DNA from: Nymphaea colorata
Taxonomy: Eukaryota; Streptophyta; Magnoliopsida; Nymphaeales; Nymphaeaceae
Direction: 5' to 3'
Assembly (NCBI RefSeq): GCF_008831285.2
Contig: NC_045146.1
Coordinates: 16,011,289-16,075,288 of the forward strand
Length of the DNA: 64,000 nt
Below the pieces are notes generated by a model. The model saw nothing but the letters and a program-made list of their open reading frames with translations. It searched no databases and was not told the origin of the DNA. Shown here piece after piece: positions 12,401-26,560 of the stretch (position 1 is its first letter; each line of letters begins with the position of its first letter). The position numbers and the translations under genes were made by a program.

Positions 12401-15400
12401 CCAGTGGCTGTGACTTGTGGCAACACATATGTTTTGAAGCCATCAGAGAAAGATCCAGGTAATATTCTATCTTTTTGGGTTCTTTGTGTATGAGATTTAA
12501 CTCTTTCTCATTCATTGAATTTATGCTATGTTATTTTAAAGCCTGTGATGGTAACAGAACCAACTAGCAGACTTACATGCCAGATAGCGCTTTTTTATGT
12601 CCCCTTAATAGGGTTGTGGAGAAACCTCACCATGAAGTTTTGCTGAACTTCTTTTGCTTGTTGAGTTGGCTGGAAATCTATGCATCCATTGGTTGTATGT
12701 TTGATGGTCTGGGTTTGGCAATGAAATGATCGACAGAAATCAGGGCTACGGAATGATGATAAAGTTCGATAGATCGTCAGTAATCTCCTTCTTTTTCCTT
12801 CATGGTTTGACCTGTGGTTACCTGACCCTGGAACTTTCTGCATTAGGTGAATGTCTCATATTGTTTAGCTGAAAAGTGTAAAATTTTCAGTGATACATTA
12901 GCCTAAGAGTTAAATTTTAATGCTTTCAAACATCTTCAGATTATTTCTACTGGTTGAGCACAGAATGCATGGTGGCAACAAGTATCTGAGTTTTTGTTGA
13001 CCCTGCAGTCTGAGACTCTGAAGCATATGTTTGGGCTGTTTATTCTGATTTTTAGGAAAACCTGTAGACTTATCTATTTTGCTTATTTGTTTGTTCTAAC
13101 TTGCATACCATTGCAGGAGCTGCAATGATGCTTGCTGAGTTGGCAATGGAGGCTGGTCTACCAGACGGCGTCTTGAATATCGTCCATGGGACAACTGTTA
13201 AGTTATCTGCGACTTGTCTAGTTGATTGTGTCAAGTTTTTTTGCCTAATGATTACCTAAAAAGTGCTCTAGTTCAAGTTCAAAGGATTTTGTTTAGGTGT
13301 CATTTTTATAAGAATGCACATTTCTCACCCATTTTATTTTTTATCTGTAATTTGAGCTTGATGTTTTTGGATGCTCCTCTTGGTTTCCTTGGCTTCAATC
13401 ATCATTTTTTGGGTAATATTTGGTTTTCGTCCAGATGACAGTAACACTACTGTTCTAATTGTGAGCAGGATGTGGTTAACAATATATGTGATGATGAAGA
13501 CATTAAAGCTGTCTCATTTGTTGGCTCAAATACAGTAAGTATTTGAAGCTTCTCCTGATCTCTGTTCATGATTTCAGGAGAGGTGGCTATGTTCACTTCT
13601 ATGAGTGTCTTCCTTTCTTCTTTTGATTTAAGAAAGAAGTTTGTTGGCAGTTCGCACTATTCCAGCTTTTACATTCTCATGCCCTTGGTTTATTTTATTG
13701 CAGGCTGGCATGCACATTTATTCGAGGGCAACTGCTAAAGGAAAACGTGTTCAGGTTATATTCTGTTATAGATATGATGTTCTGAGAATTTGTTACTCTT
13801 TTTCTTCTTTTCAATATAGTGACTTGATTTACTCTCCAGTCAAATATGGGAGCAAAAAATCATGCAATTATCATGCCTGATGCAAGCAAGGATGCTACCT
13901 TGAATTCTCTAGTAGCCGCAGGTTTTGGTGCTGCTGGACAACGGTGCATGGCACTAAGCACGGCTGTCTTTGTTGGAGACTCAAAACTGTGGTACTTTGA
14001 ACTATGCATATCCCATGAAATTTTTGTTCCCAACCTAAATGCTTTTGTCTCTTTTGCTCGATATGTTTATGATCAGTGGTTTAACAACATTCTGTAATAT
14101 GAGGTAATGTATTATGATCTATGAATGCATTACTTAATACATCTTTGCTTGATTATTCTTAGTGAAAGGCTATTCTTCTCCTGTAATATGTTTTTTAGTA
14201 CATACTGGCATCTCTCATTTCATGTCTTGAATTGTACTTATAATTCCAATTCATTAGCTGTTTGTATGAACAATCATTTTGGGGTTTACTATTTTCTCCT
14301 CAGTACTTATGATTTTTATTAAACTGGATACTGTAAGCTGATGAGGACATTATTTCCTTTTTGCAAGGGAGGAAGGGTTAGTGGAACGTGCAATACAACT
14401 AAAAGTCAGTGCAGGAACTGAGCCTGAAGTTGATCTAGGTCCAGTGATCAGCAAACAGGTGCAAACATCCTTGATCAAGAAACGTGAAATTTCAAACCAT
14501 GAAAATAAGCTTTTGCCTTTTTTTAGTTATAGATAATGGAAGCTTTTCGGAGTTCCTAGGTTTCATGATGCAATGTTGCTGTCTGGTTTGCTTGTTATCC
14601 TAAATTCTTTAGGACTTGTCTGTGGCTTATTTTGGGGCTTTGTGCTTTTAGAAAAATATGAACATAGAGCAGCATACACGACAGAAAAAAATCCAATGAA
14701 TTACTGTTATGAATAGCTAAAGACCCATTTAAATTGGATCGTTTAACATTTACAGTGTAGGAGTTGTTTGTTATCAGAAATTTGAAGCATTCTATATTTG
14801 GAGTTATTTTCCAAGAAGATGTCGTGAATGATCTGGAGTTACCAGATTTTTGTTATGAATTATGCTCATTAGCCATTGCACAAAAATGTATTCCTTGTTG
14901 AAGAATAGTTCTTTGACATATTTAAGCAGTTGCACATGGCTGTCGCAGTCATTTTGAATGTTCCAATCTTTTAAATTCATCTATTTATTGGTCTTCCATT
15001 TTTGTTTGCGTTAATTTGAGAGAGAGTGAGAGAGAGAGGGTAGCTATGGAAGGATGGAAATTTCATTGTTATACACTTTCAGTCCTTTCTGTTGATTGCT
15101 TGCTTGCAGTTCTATTGCCACATTATTTGCTGTTAAAAGACATTGTAAATGAAAGTTAACTAGTGTTCTGATTATTTGCAACATGGTTATTGTTCTTTAT
15201 ATCCATAGGCAAAGGATCGCATCTGCAGATTGATCCAAAGTGGCATCGACAGTGGTGCTAGGATTTTGCTTGATGGGCGAAGTATCAAGGTACCTGCATT
15301 TTTTTGCTCTTGTCAATGTAAATATATATTATTTTGTTTATGTTTATGTAACCTTTCATGCATATGAGCTACTAGCACCATCTAATATTTTTTGGTCTTC

Positions 15401-16864
15401 AACAGGTCCTGGGCTACGAGGAAGGGAACTTTGTTGGCCCCACTTTGCTCGCTGATGTCAAAGATGACATGGAATGCTATAAGGTCCGTTTTGTTTCCCT
15501 GTTAGAATAGGATGTGTGTCTCCTGCTAGATACTGAATTCTCACACATCCCTAGAATGCCTTTAACGTGCTTTCTTTGACAGGAAGAAATTTTTGGTCCA
15601 GTCCTCCTTTGCATGCAAGTATGTGCAACTTGTGCATTTCCTTTCTCACTTAATTATTTGGAAATGCTTTCGCAAACAGAGCTGATTGAAAATAAGTTTT
15701 CCTCCTTTTGTGCAAACACCTACAGGCCGACTCACTTGATGAGGCTATCCAACTTGTGAACAACAATAGGTATGCTTCCTGTAAAAACCTGAATAAAGTC
15801 AAATGTAAAACCACTAGGAGATTACTTATCAGACAAGTTGTACTTGCTCATGGCAGATATGGCAATGGTGCATCAATATTTACCACGTCAGGTGCAGCAG
15901 CAAGGAAATTTCAGAATGAAATTGAAGCAGGGCAGGTACAAATACTATGTTTGGCCATTTAATGTATTTTGTCTTTGTCAAGCATATGGTAAGACAGACA
16001 AATTGTTTTAACAATGAGCAGTCACTGGTAGGCATTAGGTCTAATTTGGCTGTTTCACATTCATTTATATTAGTTACAGGTTAAATGACCTACTCTTGTT
16101 GTAGTCAGTACACAACTTGCTTCTTAATGTCTGCTCTTGTTCGAGTCATAATAAAATTTCTAGGTTGGAAGCATCCCTGGCCTCCATTAACTCGAGTCTC
16201 ATTTCTCTGCCCAAAAAAGGCTTGACTTTATCTGCTAGTTCTCAAATAATTTGTTAGTCTTTCTGCAAGTAGTAAAATACACAAGCTTTTTTGTTTTGTC
16301 TAATATGCCTTTTTGCATCATGTGGTTATACTACTCAAAGGTTGGAATCAATGTTCCAATTCCAGTACCGTTGCCCTTCTTCTCCTTCACTGGCTCGAAG
16401 GCATCTTTTGCCGGTGATCTCAATTTCTATGGTAAGTTGTACTCTCAACTGGAACTTTTACACCATCCATCAAAGTCTTGTACTTCTGAAAAAAAAACTT
16501 CTAGGAACATCTTGCAATCTCTTAGTTGCATGAAAATCCTGAAAAAATTTCTGGCACATATAAAGTATAAACGCCACACAAAAAGAAAAACTCGCCATGG
16601 GAAACCAACTGTTTTATCAACGTATCATGTCTTCTTTGAGGTCCTGTTAGCCTAAAAAGTTCCTGCAATCAGATGGCATTGTATGAAAGAAGTGAAATTG
16701 ACTCATCGTGACTGAGATTGAAGCCATGACCCAATGAGTGATTTTTCTGTGCAGGCAAAGCTGGAGTACAGTTCTACACCCAAATCAAAACTGTGACAAC
16801 CCAATGGAAAGATGTACCAGGCCAAGGTGTATCATTGGCAATGCCCACATCCCAGAAGATATGA
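9419..16864 (+). CDS. ALDH6B2: methylmalonate-semialdehyde dehydrogenase (CoA-acylating), mitochondrial
   Basis: Nineteen exons: 9419-9443, 9580-9677, 10706-10780, 10901-11062, 11203-11281, 11923-12077, 12395-12458, 13117-13196, 13469-13534, 13704-13754, 13840-13991, 14368-14458, 15209-15289, 15406-15483, 15583-15618, 15726-15769, 15857-15935, 16341-16431, 16755-16864. They total 1617 nt and encode 538 aa. All junctions are GT-AG and phases close. The enzyme oxidises methylmalonate and malonate semialdehyde to propionyl-/acetyl-CoA in valine and pyrimidine catabolism. Residues 1-41 are Arg/Ser/Ala-rich and look like a mitochondrial transit peptide, followed by [10 protein letters not shown]. 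Family marks are CPFNFP with Asn190, the nucleophile Cys321 in GQRCMA, EEIFGP near 420, and the C-terminal PFFSFTG and SLAMPTSQK. Asn287 occupies the place of the general-base Glu, as is characteristic of the CoA-dependent ALDH6 family. Least certain point: the exon 2 donor (GTCCTC) is weak. Confidence 0.96.
12078..12118. repeat. CT-rich tract after ALDH6 exon 6 donor
   Basis: A nearly pure CT tract starting about 8 bases inside the intron, similar to tracts next to other splice donors in this window. Confidence 0.8.
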
Positions 16865-18480
16865 TCAACATGACAACCCTCCTTCTTGCATGTCTGTGGC
16901 AACGTCCCAGAAGTTCTGAACGACATGGCAGTTCTCCTTGCATGTCTGTGTATCCATTGAGCTGATGCTCTCCTGCTTCTATGTAATCTTCCCGGTGTCA
17001 TCTCATTTTCTGTCTTTCTTTCTTCCTGCATAAAGAAACTGGAAACACCACTATGGGCCATGTCGTTTGATGGGTTTTCGTTTTTAATATCTTATCAAGC
17101 CCTAATCTGATTGGTGAGGTTAGGAAGTAAGCTATTCAAGATCTGTTGCTATTCCGACATTGATCACTCCAGTGTTCCGGCAGGAGATATAGTTTGCTGA
17201 TAAAAAAAAATGAACCTAGCCTGATGACACGTAAATTTTGTCTAATTAGCTAATAAGATCCAGGTTTCATGATGCCTTTCCTTCATATTTGAGTCTAATT
17301 AAGGTGACCTTGGTTTGAAGTGTAGGTGGTTTGGATTATGTGTTTCCGTTTCTTGTGTTAAGCAAAAGGAGACGAGGACACTAGTCTAAGAACAAACTTG
17401 ATAAGATGAATGGAGATCAAAGCCACCTGGTTTCAAGAGAAATGGTAGACCTTAGACCTTCAAATATTTGGTAAAAAGATATGTTAACGAAAATATAAAC
17501 ATCCTAATATATTCGTCATAACTATATTGAATAAAACGTGTTTTGGTTCAAAACATGTGAATTTTTCTATGCAATATGAGCTGTTCATTTTTATTTATTC
17601 TATAAATACCATTAAACTCAAAAAAAATGATCAACTCAATATATGTTTTGCGTCAACTAACCCATTCTTAAAATTACATCGGCAAGGTTATATTGCAAGA
17701 AAAGTTTGGTGGTTTACATAACTTGCATTAGGGACCGCACGAACAGATTGACGATCATGGTAGGCTTTCAGGTACCTATGGTTTTCTGGTAAACTAACTT
17801 ACGAACGAATGTGGATACCACGCGGCTGAGACATCGTTTCATGCATCAAGCTCTTTTAGTTGGAATTTAACTTGGTTGAAAAAGTAATCTGACTCGATTC
17901 ATCCCCGAAGAGCTTGATAGTTAAGAAAAAGATTTCTTGCTGAACAAATGATTTTCATATAAGATCAAACAGGGGAAGGGGGAAAAGTCACCCCTAGAAG
18001 GGTCAGATTTGTTTTCCTTACGCAATTTTTCTCGAGCCACGAAATACCTGCCTCGGATTGATAAGCAGATGGTGAGATCCAAGTGCCAACCCGACGCTGG
18101 ATCTGGTAAGGAAAGAAGGAACCAAACTTGGATTGGATATATGGCTCATTTATCTGAATTTAAATTTGAGCCCAAAAACTAGTAACGACCTGTCATCATA
18201 TAACAACACGGGATCATACTACCTGTAAAATTCAGATTTATTTTCAAATTTCAAGTCCAAGTTCTACTTCAAATCAAAGTTTTATTAAAAAAATCAATTG
18301 CATGAGATATATTAAATGGTATATTTGACGAGAGTCCGAGACCAGGCTGGCTTGAATTGAAAGATTCAAGTCCAAGGTTCGCTTAAATGATCTCAAGGTG
18401 CCAACATGTTGTTTTTCGTTGATTTTAGATATTCTAATTTTTTTAATTAATGTTGTTATTTCATGATTTTATTTAAAACA
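16865..18480. other. ALDH6 3' UTR and intergenic DNA
   Basis: About 200 bases after the stop codon are probably 3' UTR, but no clean AATAAA was found. The rest is AT-rich intergenic sequence with no supportable gene. Confidence 0.45.
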
Positions 18481-18545
18481 ACCGATTCAGCCGAATCACC
18501 GAATTGGTCGGTGAATCGATCGATTCCGCACTGGTTCGAATCGAG
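18480..18545. repeat. GAATC/GATTC-rich dispersed repeat fragment
   Basis: A run of CCGATTCAGCCGAATCACCG-like units, palindromic in character. Related GAATCGGC fragments occur near 28588-28620, 34690-34730 and 61285-61330, always at AT/GC boundaries. Probably the remnant end of one dispersed transposon family. Confidence 0.35.
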
Positions 18546-18976
18546 GCGACAGTTGACCACGACCGTAATATATTCTCCTCCAAGGGCAAAGAGTTAAGCG
18601 GCGAAGTAACCGTTTGCCCGCGAATAAACCGAGGGGGAAGGGAAGGCGCGGGAGGGAAAATAAAAGGGCGGAGGAATTGGAATTCATCGTTCCGGCGCGC
18701 ATGTGACTCGGAGTCGGCCTTTTCCTCTCCTCCTCTTTTCGGGAATTTAAAACTGGCGCCTGTTCAGTTCAGACTCTCTCTCTCTCTCGTTTCTGTATGA
18801 TTTCAGCGACCTTTTTTCTGATTATTGATGGCTTATCCCTCTATGGAAGTTATCGTCGGCGGAGGAGGTAGACGGCACACCTGCTAGCAGACTTTGCAGG
18901 AAACCGGTGGATGAAATAGTTGCTGTTCTTTTTTTTCTTTTTTACTCTGGAAGCCAGAGATCTGTCAGTGCAGAAC

Positions 18977-19002
18977 GAGGAGGAGGAGGAGGAGGAGGAG
19001 GA
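18977..19002. repeat. (GAG)n trinucleotide repeat
   Basis: About nine GAG/GGA units in the leader of the putative long RNA. This is typical of plant 5' UTRs. Confidence 0.9.
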
Positions 19003-20945
19003 AAAGAAGTGGGGTCGTGAGTGTTTCGGCGTATTTTGGAGGAGTTGAGATGTAGCTTGGTTGCGTCTTCATGAGAGAGGTAAGCATTGTTCCCTTTCAT
19101 CGATCTTACTGCATCCGCTTGTCGTGTCGACCAATGCGAGTTTATTCGGCTGTTTTTGAGTTATTTTCCGGGGAGGATGAAGGTTTCTGGGTTGCAGTGT
19201 GGATTTTGACGTTATCTGCGTGCGTCTGGATTGTCGTACCATTTTCTACGCCTTATTTTGCTGTTTTTTTTTCTTTCTTTTGAGATTTCATACTCCCTTA
19301 GTCCCTTACCCGCAGAAAAATGAGGGTTCTCGGAGTTGTAGACATGATTCTGACGCCGAATCCCCGGGAATTTTCTGTGAGTTGCTTTAGATCGCAAAGC
19401 GGAGACTTCAGCCGGTTCTCTTCTCCTGCGATGCCCTTGCGTCTTTCTATTATGTTCTCTCGTGCATCAAAAAGGAGAATGGCTTACGATGTGATGGAAT
19501 CCAGTTACGAGCTTTGGAGAAAGGGTGCTTCCGTCGCTGAGATTTTCGGTTTTGTGCTTCGTGTTCTATTTGACTCCTCTCTCTTTTCTGAAACGAGTTT
19601 CCAGTTATTGCCTGAGCAAGGACGAGGGAAGAGAACGTGTTCTTTGAGCGCGAAAAATAAAAATGGCGGTGTCTGCTTCTAGGTTGTAGGGGAACGGGAC
19701 TTTCATGGCCGCCTTCTTGCTGGATCTTGGTTTCGGTTTCAGATACCGTCCGGCATTTGCTTTTTTCTTCCTCGAGCCCTTCCCGATTCCCACAAACTGC
19801 AATCTCTGCAGTTTGAGATTCTGCCGGTCCCATCAGGATGTGATTTCTGCCATTCTCTGCGTCTCCGTTTCGTCCTAATGGTATCTCTTGTTGATTTGTC
19901 TCCTCTCAACCAAAGCACGGAGTGCTGGGATTGGAAGCTATCGCACGCTTTTCTTTGACATCTAAACGGCGTCTCAGCATCGGCCCCACGTTCTTTCACA
20001 CCATTAATTTCCTTCCAGAACTCCAAGTTTCCGGTTTTTCATACTGAAAATCACGAAATAGTTCCAGATATTTGACGTCTTGTATTAAGTTCCTGTTTGT
20101 TTTCAAGCTTTAGAAGGTGAAAGATCTGTGCGAAGCTCGATTGGGAGGGTCGGTGCTGGGCTCCTGTCCCCCGGGGATCTTGTTGTCTGCCTTTTTTCTC
20201 CTAGTCATGCTGCATTACTCGAAGAGTTTGCGTACTAGAGAAGGAAAAGAAAATGGAAAGGCAATTTCGATTGAGGTGTTAATTGTTTTCGCTATTGCAA
20301 AAACGGTCTTCAGATTTTTCAAATTTTTTTGTATGAAGACTTTTGGTGGTAAGGCAGATCAAAGGTCTGCCGCCGTTAAAAGGTTTATACATGTTTTCGT
20401 TTTGTTTTTTTTTTTTTGGGAAGTACGAACTTTTAGAAATGTTTATTTCATAGTTACTACTTACTAGCAGCGAGTGCTATAAAAGAACTTTGCTGATGGC
20501 ATTCGTAGAATGTAAGTGAATTCAGAGGCGGATTGGGCGTAGAAAACCAGTTTTTAGAAGAGGGAAGCGGGGTTATGACTTGTTGCTTTTCACTCGGAGC
20601 AGGTTATTTGTTAGGAATGCTGAGTCTCTCTACTTTACTCTCTTCACAGAAGAAGGGTAGCCATGAGAAAAATAAATACTTAGTCATACAGGCGCTTAAA
20701 TGCAAATTTCTTGAAAATAGTTGTAAAGAAGAAAAATCACGACCGGTCACTGTCAATGTATTTAATATGGACCAATCTCCTCTCCAACCTCGCGCTTAAT
20801 GGCAGTCAAGAAAAAGAGTGGTTACTGCTTTTTAGACAAAAGCTCCGGTTAGGTGCCTATAGGTGAATTTGCATTTAGGCTTTTGAGGTTCCATTATTTA
20901 CGACGTCCTGCTTTGATTTATAAATGGTTCAATAATTCCGTTGGA

Positions 20946-21035
20946 TGTCTGTGTTGCTCTAATCTCTTGCATGCTTTGCTTCGGAAAATTTTCTGCAAGT
21001 CTACTAGGTGTCCGTGTTGCTCTAATTCTTGCATG
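20946..21035 (+). repeat. imperfect direct repeat, period 63
   Basis: TGTCTGTGTTGCTCTAATC at 20946 recurs as TGTCCGTGTTGCTCTAATT at 21009, each followed by CTTGCATG. Only about 28 bases per unit are well conserved. Confidence 0.5.
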
Positions 21036-24000
21036 TGCGCTTGCGCAATAGGCAATGGCTTCTTACCACTTGCTTTCTTGGTTGGTCGATATACATGGGT
21101 GATTTGACATTGCCGACAAAACCAGCTTAATTTTCTTGAGACCATCTAATTTTGTACTATTTTTCCGCAGGATATATTAAAAATTTTAAACTACACTGGT
21201 ATGATAGAGTTTGATCATTTTTTAAAGTCTTCAACAATTATAGCTAAGTTCATGGGGTGATAAGTTGGTGGATTATACGGAATAGTGGAAATTACCTCAT
21301 CATTTCACTTCCGACGAGTGCCTTATCGTCTTATTTTTAAATCATTTTCCCTCTCTCCTTCAGCCACTGTGATGGTGGTCATCTATTTGCCTGTTCTTTC
21401 TGTTTTCTTCTTCAAACATATAAAGCCAAAAGTGTTCGGAATTCCTCACATGCAGTCTGCTTCTGTGCCTAACATTACGTGTTTCAGATCTGCCACCGTT
21501 GGTTCTCTTCTCCGCTGTGGTAAAGATAACGAGATTTACCGCGGTCGAGCGACCATTTTTTAACCCCCACAATAGTTAAAACTTGCACTATTGGAACGCC
21601 ACTTCGTAAATACGAGTAACCCTAGGTCTCTATGCAGAAAGAGCTAATCTGAAAAGGGGGGCGCGTCTGACTGAATCCCTGACGCTCTACTATGCACTAC
21701 GGCCGTTTACAGGACCCAACGGGCATGTTGTGGTCCACCGTAGGTTCAGGTCATAGACTGGAGAGCCCCTTTGGACTCCGCACCAGATTGTTAACGCGGT
21801 TGGCCTTTTATAGATGTTTTACATTGTGAGCTTGACTGTCGCCGTGGCAACACAGAAACGAAGCTAATTTCCCATCCGATAAATAAAATACTTTCCTCCG
21901 ATATTTGGCCGTGGACCATCCTGTGTGCCTCGATTGCCGCACCTGTGTGGCTGGGAAGTGGGGAAAAGCAGGTTTGTCAGTAAGTACTTTTTGGCTGCCG
22001 TATGCTTTCTTATGATTCTATAATCTCTGGTGAATTAGCGGTCTCTTTTTAAGCTATAGAAATTGACGTTCACCCGCTTTTCTTCTCATTGCTTGTCGTA
22101 TATCTTTGTCCTCTTCTTTACTCATCAGCCCTTTGCAGTTGTACTCCTTTCCGGTTTGGCCATGCAAGTCTGTTACCTTTAGAATGACGTTGGAGCATGT
22201 TTCACATCCATTTCTTGCCATTTTAAGAACTTCGAAACCTCTGGGCCTGATTGTAAAGCGTAGGACGGGTGGAGCTAATCATGAGTCACGGGTTGGTCTT
22301 CCTAACGGAAATGAGGCACACTTACCTTCAGGACTGTTTCGTCTTTTAGAGGTTTGCAGCCATGTGAGGGTTCATTGGACGCTTTTGTGGCTAACCCTAT
22401 TTGTCAATAGACATGTGGTGCTAAGGAAGAGTGTCAGATTGTACCGGACTCTTTTGATGATACTAATTTGTCTTGCTGACATTGCTTCAGTGTGTAGACG
22501 ATGACTCCACTACGAAGACCAGGGATTGGTCATCGTTGGACTTTCTTTCCTTTCATTCATTCTTGGATGATAAGACCGGTGATCATGCACTATGTTTACA
22601 TAGTCAGTTCTCAAATACTTCCAGCAACAGTCCTGCTAGGATGAGTTGGTCAAGTTTAAACGATGTTGTTGCTCTAATTTGCCATGCCACACTTCAATTG
22701 GAATTTGGAGTGGCCTGTCTTTCGTTCAATTTCTCTCTCTGTCCTTCAATCGAACGGTTCGCCGAAAGAACCTAGTTGGCAGGTCCCACTCCCACCTTAG
22801 TCAATCGACTGTAATTGGGATTGCTTCTGGATGTAATCCATGTGTGTGTGTTTTTCGGCGTTTCGTCTTTTGTCCTTTTTCGGGTGTTGTGATGGTTGAG
22901 CCATCCCTATCTGCTGTCTTGCCCGTCGACTGCATTCTCCGTGCTGTTTTCGCCCCTTGTCTCCATCTATCTTAATAAAAAGCCTTATCCGGAAAATCAT
23001 GGTAGTTATTTTTTTCTGTTTTTTTTTCCTTTCCTCGTGTTCAGTTTCGCTCATCAGAATAGGCACTCCAATCTCTATATTCTCCTCATTTTTTGGACAC
23101 CGCCTTGCTCCCAAGTTCCTGGATATCGCAGTAACATTCCCGCGCCCTCGCCACAAACCCCACACCTGGTCCTTCTCCCTCTCTGAGATATAGGTGGAAA
23201 AAACAGGGCCGCTTTCACCCGTGTGGACGAGGAATATTTCTAATTTCTCGATTGCTGCTTGGTCAGCTGCTCTAATTTCCTCCCTTTTAGGTCGTTATTA
23301 CATGCGGCTGGGTGTGGCTTCCAGGCTGCATGGTCGTTCTCGCTCACACTGTGACGTTGAAATATGCTGTCTTTCTTGGCGCCATTATGATCCTTTCCTC
23401 GTAGGTCGCAACTTCAAAGGAGACTGCAAAGCAACACATCGTGTGCTGCAATGCTCCAAATAAACAACGGTTTTTGTAGCAATAAATAATTCAAAAGCCT
23501 CCCGGGTTTTTCTTTGGAACTGGGATGCTTATTTTTTAGAAATGGAGCTGAAATCCTTATGGAAATGAAAAAACTATGGATCACGATTGAAATATGTGAT
23601 CTGCGTCAATTTTATTTTAAAATGAGATTGGAGATTGCATGTATGTAAATCTTCGGAAGTTATGGTTATGACTATGATATTAGTTGCTTCAAGGGATATA
23701 GTGTAGTTGGTTGGGCCCAAGGCTGAACTGAAACTTCTGAATTTAGTTAATATGGTTATTCTTACCCATTCTCTATTGTCAGTAGTTCCAGTTTTCAAAA
23801 GTTTGTCAAAAGATTACAAGCACAGTTCAAATTATTATCTATTAGATAAGGTTTCATACATATTTATAAAAAAAAAATGAGAGTTATTTTTTATTTTAGA
23901 GAAGATTAGTGAAAGAATTACCCTAAGTTTGGTGGGCCTTAGAGGTGGGGTGTGGCAACAAGTCCTTAGACCCAAGCCCTTATACAACTTTGGACCCCAA

Positions 24001-25227
24001 AGGCGAGGGATGAGGCACGAGGGTGAGGAGTAGTTACATTGCATTAACATACCAACCAAGTTTGCGGAGCTTTAAGGTTATATTTACAAGCGCTCGGAAT
24101 GTTTTCGAAGTTTCTATAACCATTCCCGGAATAGTTTCGAAGCTTTCATAATGGGCGATGAATGGACATGCAGCGTTTTCTTATGTAATATGATTGGCTT
24201 TGTAGGAGTCAAGACTTTAAGTATTGCATGAATGGTGTAACCTCGTTAGTCGTACATTTTGTTGGAAAGGTTGCGTGATTAACTCTATTCTTTGAGCAAG
24301 TACATAGACATATGTAGATACGTGTAACTAGATTCTGACGTCTACAACCATGACAACCGTCACTAATTGTCTAATTATGTTAGTACAATTATTATGTGAT
24401 TGCGGACTCAAATAAAAAATCTGTCAACTCGAAAGGTAATTGTCATATAATCTTTTGAAATGTTTCTTTGCGGTCCGGGGTTCGGGTACCGGCGGATGTA
24501 ATGCAGGTGGCAATTTCTTATGGTACAAGCACAACGGTACTTTGAAAGATTATAAAGAAAAACTAACTTATAAATTTGTTGTAAGCCTAGGCTAATGAAG
24601 CAATGATCATTTGACAACCTTCAGCTCGAGTCAAAAGTTATCTCTGATTCGCATCAATGAAATTGAATGCTCTTGCGCACGGTTGCTGATTGAATTTGGC
24701 GAATGAGCGTAGTACCCAGTGTCGATTCTATCACTCAACATAAATAACATTTACATTCCCTAGCAAACATGAGCGATTAATATTTATCTAGGCTGGAATA
24801 CTTAGATGAATTTCTCATATTGGTAAACGAGTAGACTTTAATTTTTGAACGTAGTCTTACAAGTGGCAATTTGTGTACCGTTGTCTAGTTGATCTTGACT
24901 GGACGACTGATTGTTTGACATTATTAACTGGTTTTTTGTATTCACTTGGTTTGTACATATCTTTGTTTGGTAAAATGGACTATATAGATGGGATTTAAAC
25001 GTCTTAAAAATTTAAAATGCGTGTTCTAACGATCATGTTTCTTTTATGTATAGATAAGATTCTACCCGGACATAAGACTTACTGCTTAAACCTTTTTAAG
25101 CTTTATAAAATTTTATGTTTAAGTTTGTAATTCACATATTGCTTTATTTTAGGTTTTTTATCTATATTGTTTGAGTTTTCAATTATTATGTTAAAGCTCC
25201 TGGACATGGTTCGACTAAACAGAGTTA

Positions 25228-25258
<31 letters not shown>

Positions 25259-25259
25259 T
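25228..25259. repeat. (GA)n microsatellite
   Basis: Nearly pure GA repeat. Confidence 0.95.
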
Positions 25260-26439
25260 GTCTTGCGTCGTTCTTACTAACCTCATGGTTCGACCCGTTT
25301 TCCCGAGGCGCCGCTACCTGGTGCTTTTAGCAGCACGATGCTATCTTCCGTCCCTTTTTCCTTGGAAGATGTTAAAGATCGAGATTTTGTTGGTGTATCA
25401 AAATGGATTCAAATCCCAGACTGACTAATTTATTTCTAAATACTCTCGTGTTAGTTTGGTGAAGATGGTTCCTACTAGGGTGGGAGACGTTTTCCCTTTT
25501 AGGTTTAGTATCTGTTTTGATTTGTCCAATCACGTTTTCACTGGAGCACAAAACTCTTGGGCAATCATGATCTGAGAAGAGTAAACCCCACTGTTGGAGT
25601 TGGACTTTTATATTTCTACTAAATGCGATGAAAGATGGCTCTTTGGAGAGATCTCAGCTTGTCATGTTTTGATTCGTTAGTAATGGCACGGATTTTTTTA
25701 TGCTTACTGATTATACTGGTATCAATATTACATTTTTACGTGTTTGTTTCCCATTTCGTGTAGCCTACCAACATTTTTATACTTGTAGTCATTATTAGTA
25801 TCCGAAAAAGAAAAAGTAATTTTCTTTGAACGGAAAAAACTAGTCGGAAAAAAAAATCGAGCCGAGTGATGTCTCACCAGCTGGATAAAATGAAGAACTT
25901 AAATGTTCTTGTAAAGGAGAACTTTTCCATTCTTCTTTGCCTTTTTAAGGTTTCATCACAAATTTAGTGTTATTCCTCCTTTTGGCTTTCGCTCGTTGCC
26001 ACCGTTTTTCTTAAATGGCTTTTGATTGATGGCAAACGTTTTGCAAGTGAAAAATGTCATCCTTCCTTTTCGAGTGTGCCTTCCGTCTAATCTCTAGTGC
26101 TAAACGCAGCTACTTGGCAAAAGTATTTGATGTTCATCTATTATGCAGCATAATGATCCTTGTATTTTTCGCAACTGTATAGCTAGCTTTGACCTCAATC
26201 ATTCATCCCAATATTTGGGGTTGTTTCTGACTCCTTCGCTTCTGCTTTGCTTCTGATACCTATGTTCTCTCACGGCATTTCACCTCTATGTCGCTGTTGG
26301 ATTGGAGCTCGAATCGTCATAAATATCACCCCTTGAGTTTCCTCACTTGTTATAAAATGACATCCTTCAAATATTTTGGTAGTCAATACGCAAGAAAATT
26401 TTTGTTTCGGAGGTCCTTTTTCACTTTTGATTTCATTTT

Positions 26440-26560
26440 GTGGATGAGCTATGTCACACTGGTGTGGCATGCGGGTGCTAGTGCTGCACATCCCAAAAAA
26501 TTGGGTGCAGGGGTGTGGCGAGAGTGTATATATATATATATATATTTATATATATAACCA
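26440..26560 (+). repeat. GGGTGC-rich dispersed repeat, copy 1
   Basis: The sequence order GCTATGTCACA - GGTGCGGGTG-like - CCCAAAAAATTGGGTG - GTGTGGCGAGAGTG - (TA)n is matched, in reverse complement, at 50790-50920. The internal CCAAAAAATTGG is palindromic, and the TA tract ends the unit. Confidence 0.55.

Noticed and set aside
18340..18348. GACCAGGCT, a 9-base match to miR166, also seen near 27998
   Set aside because: Only nine bases match and the flanks do not extend the similarity; expected by chance.
18504..20467. Several open frames of 70-127 codons on both strands
   Set aside because: They overlap one another in opposite orientation and show no domain or codon bias; more likely leader and intron sequence of a non-coding unit.
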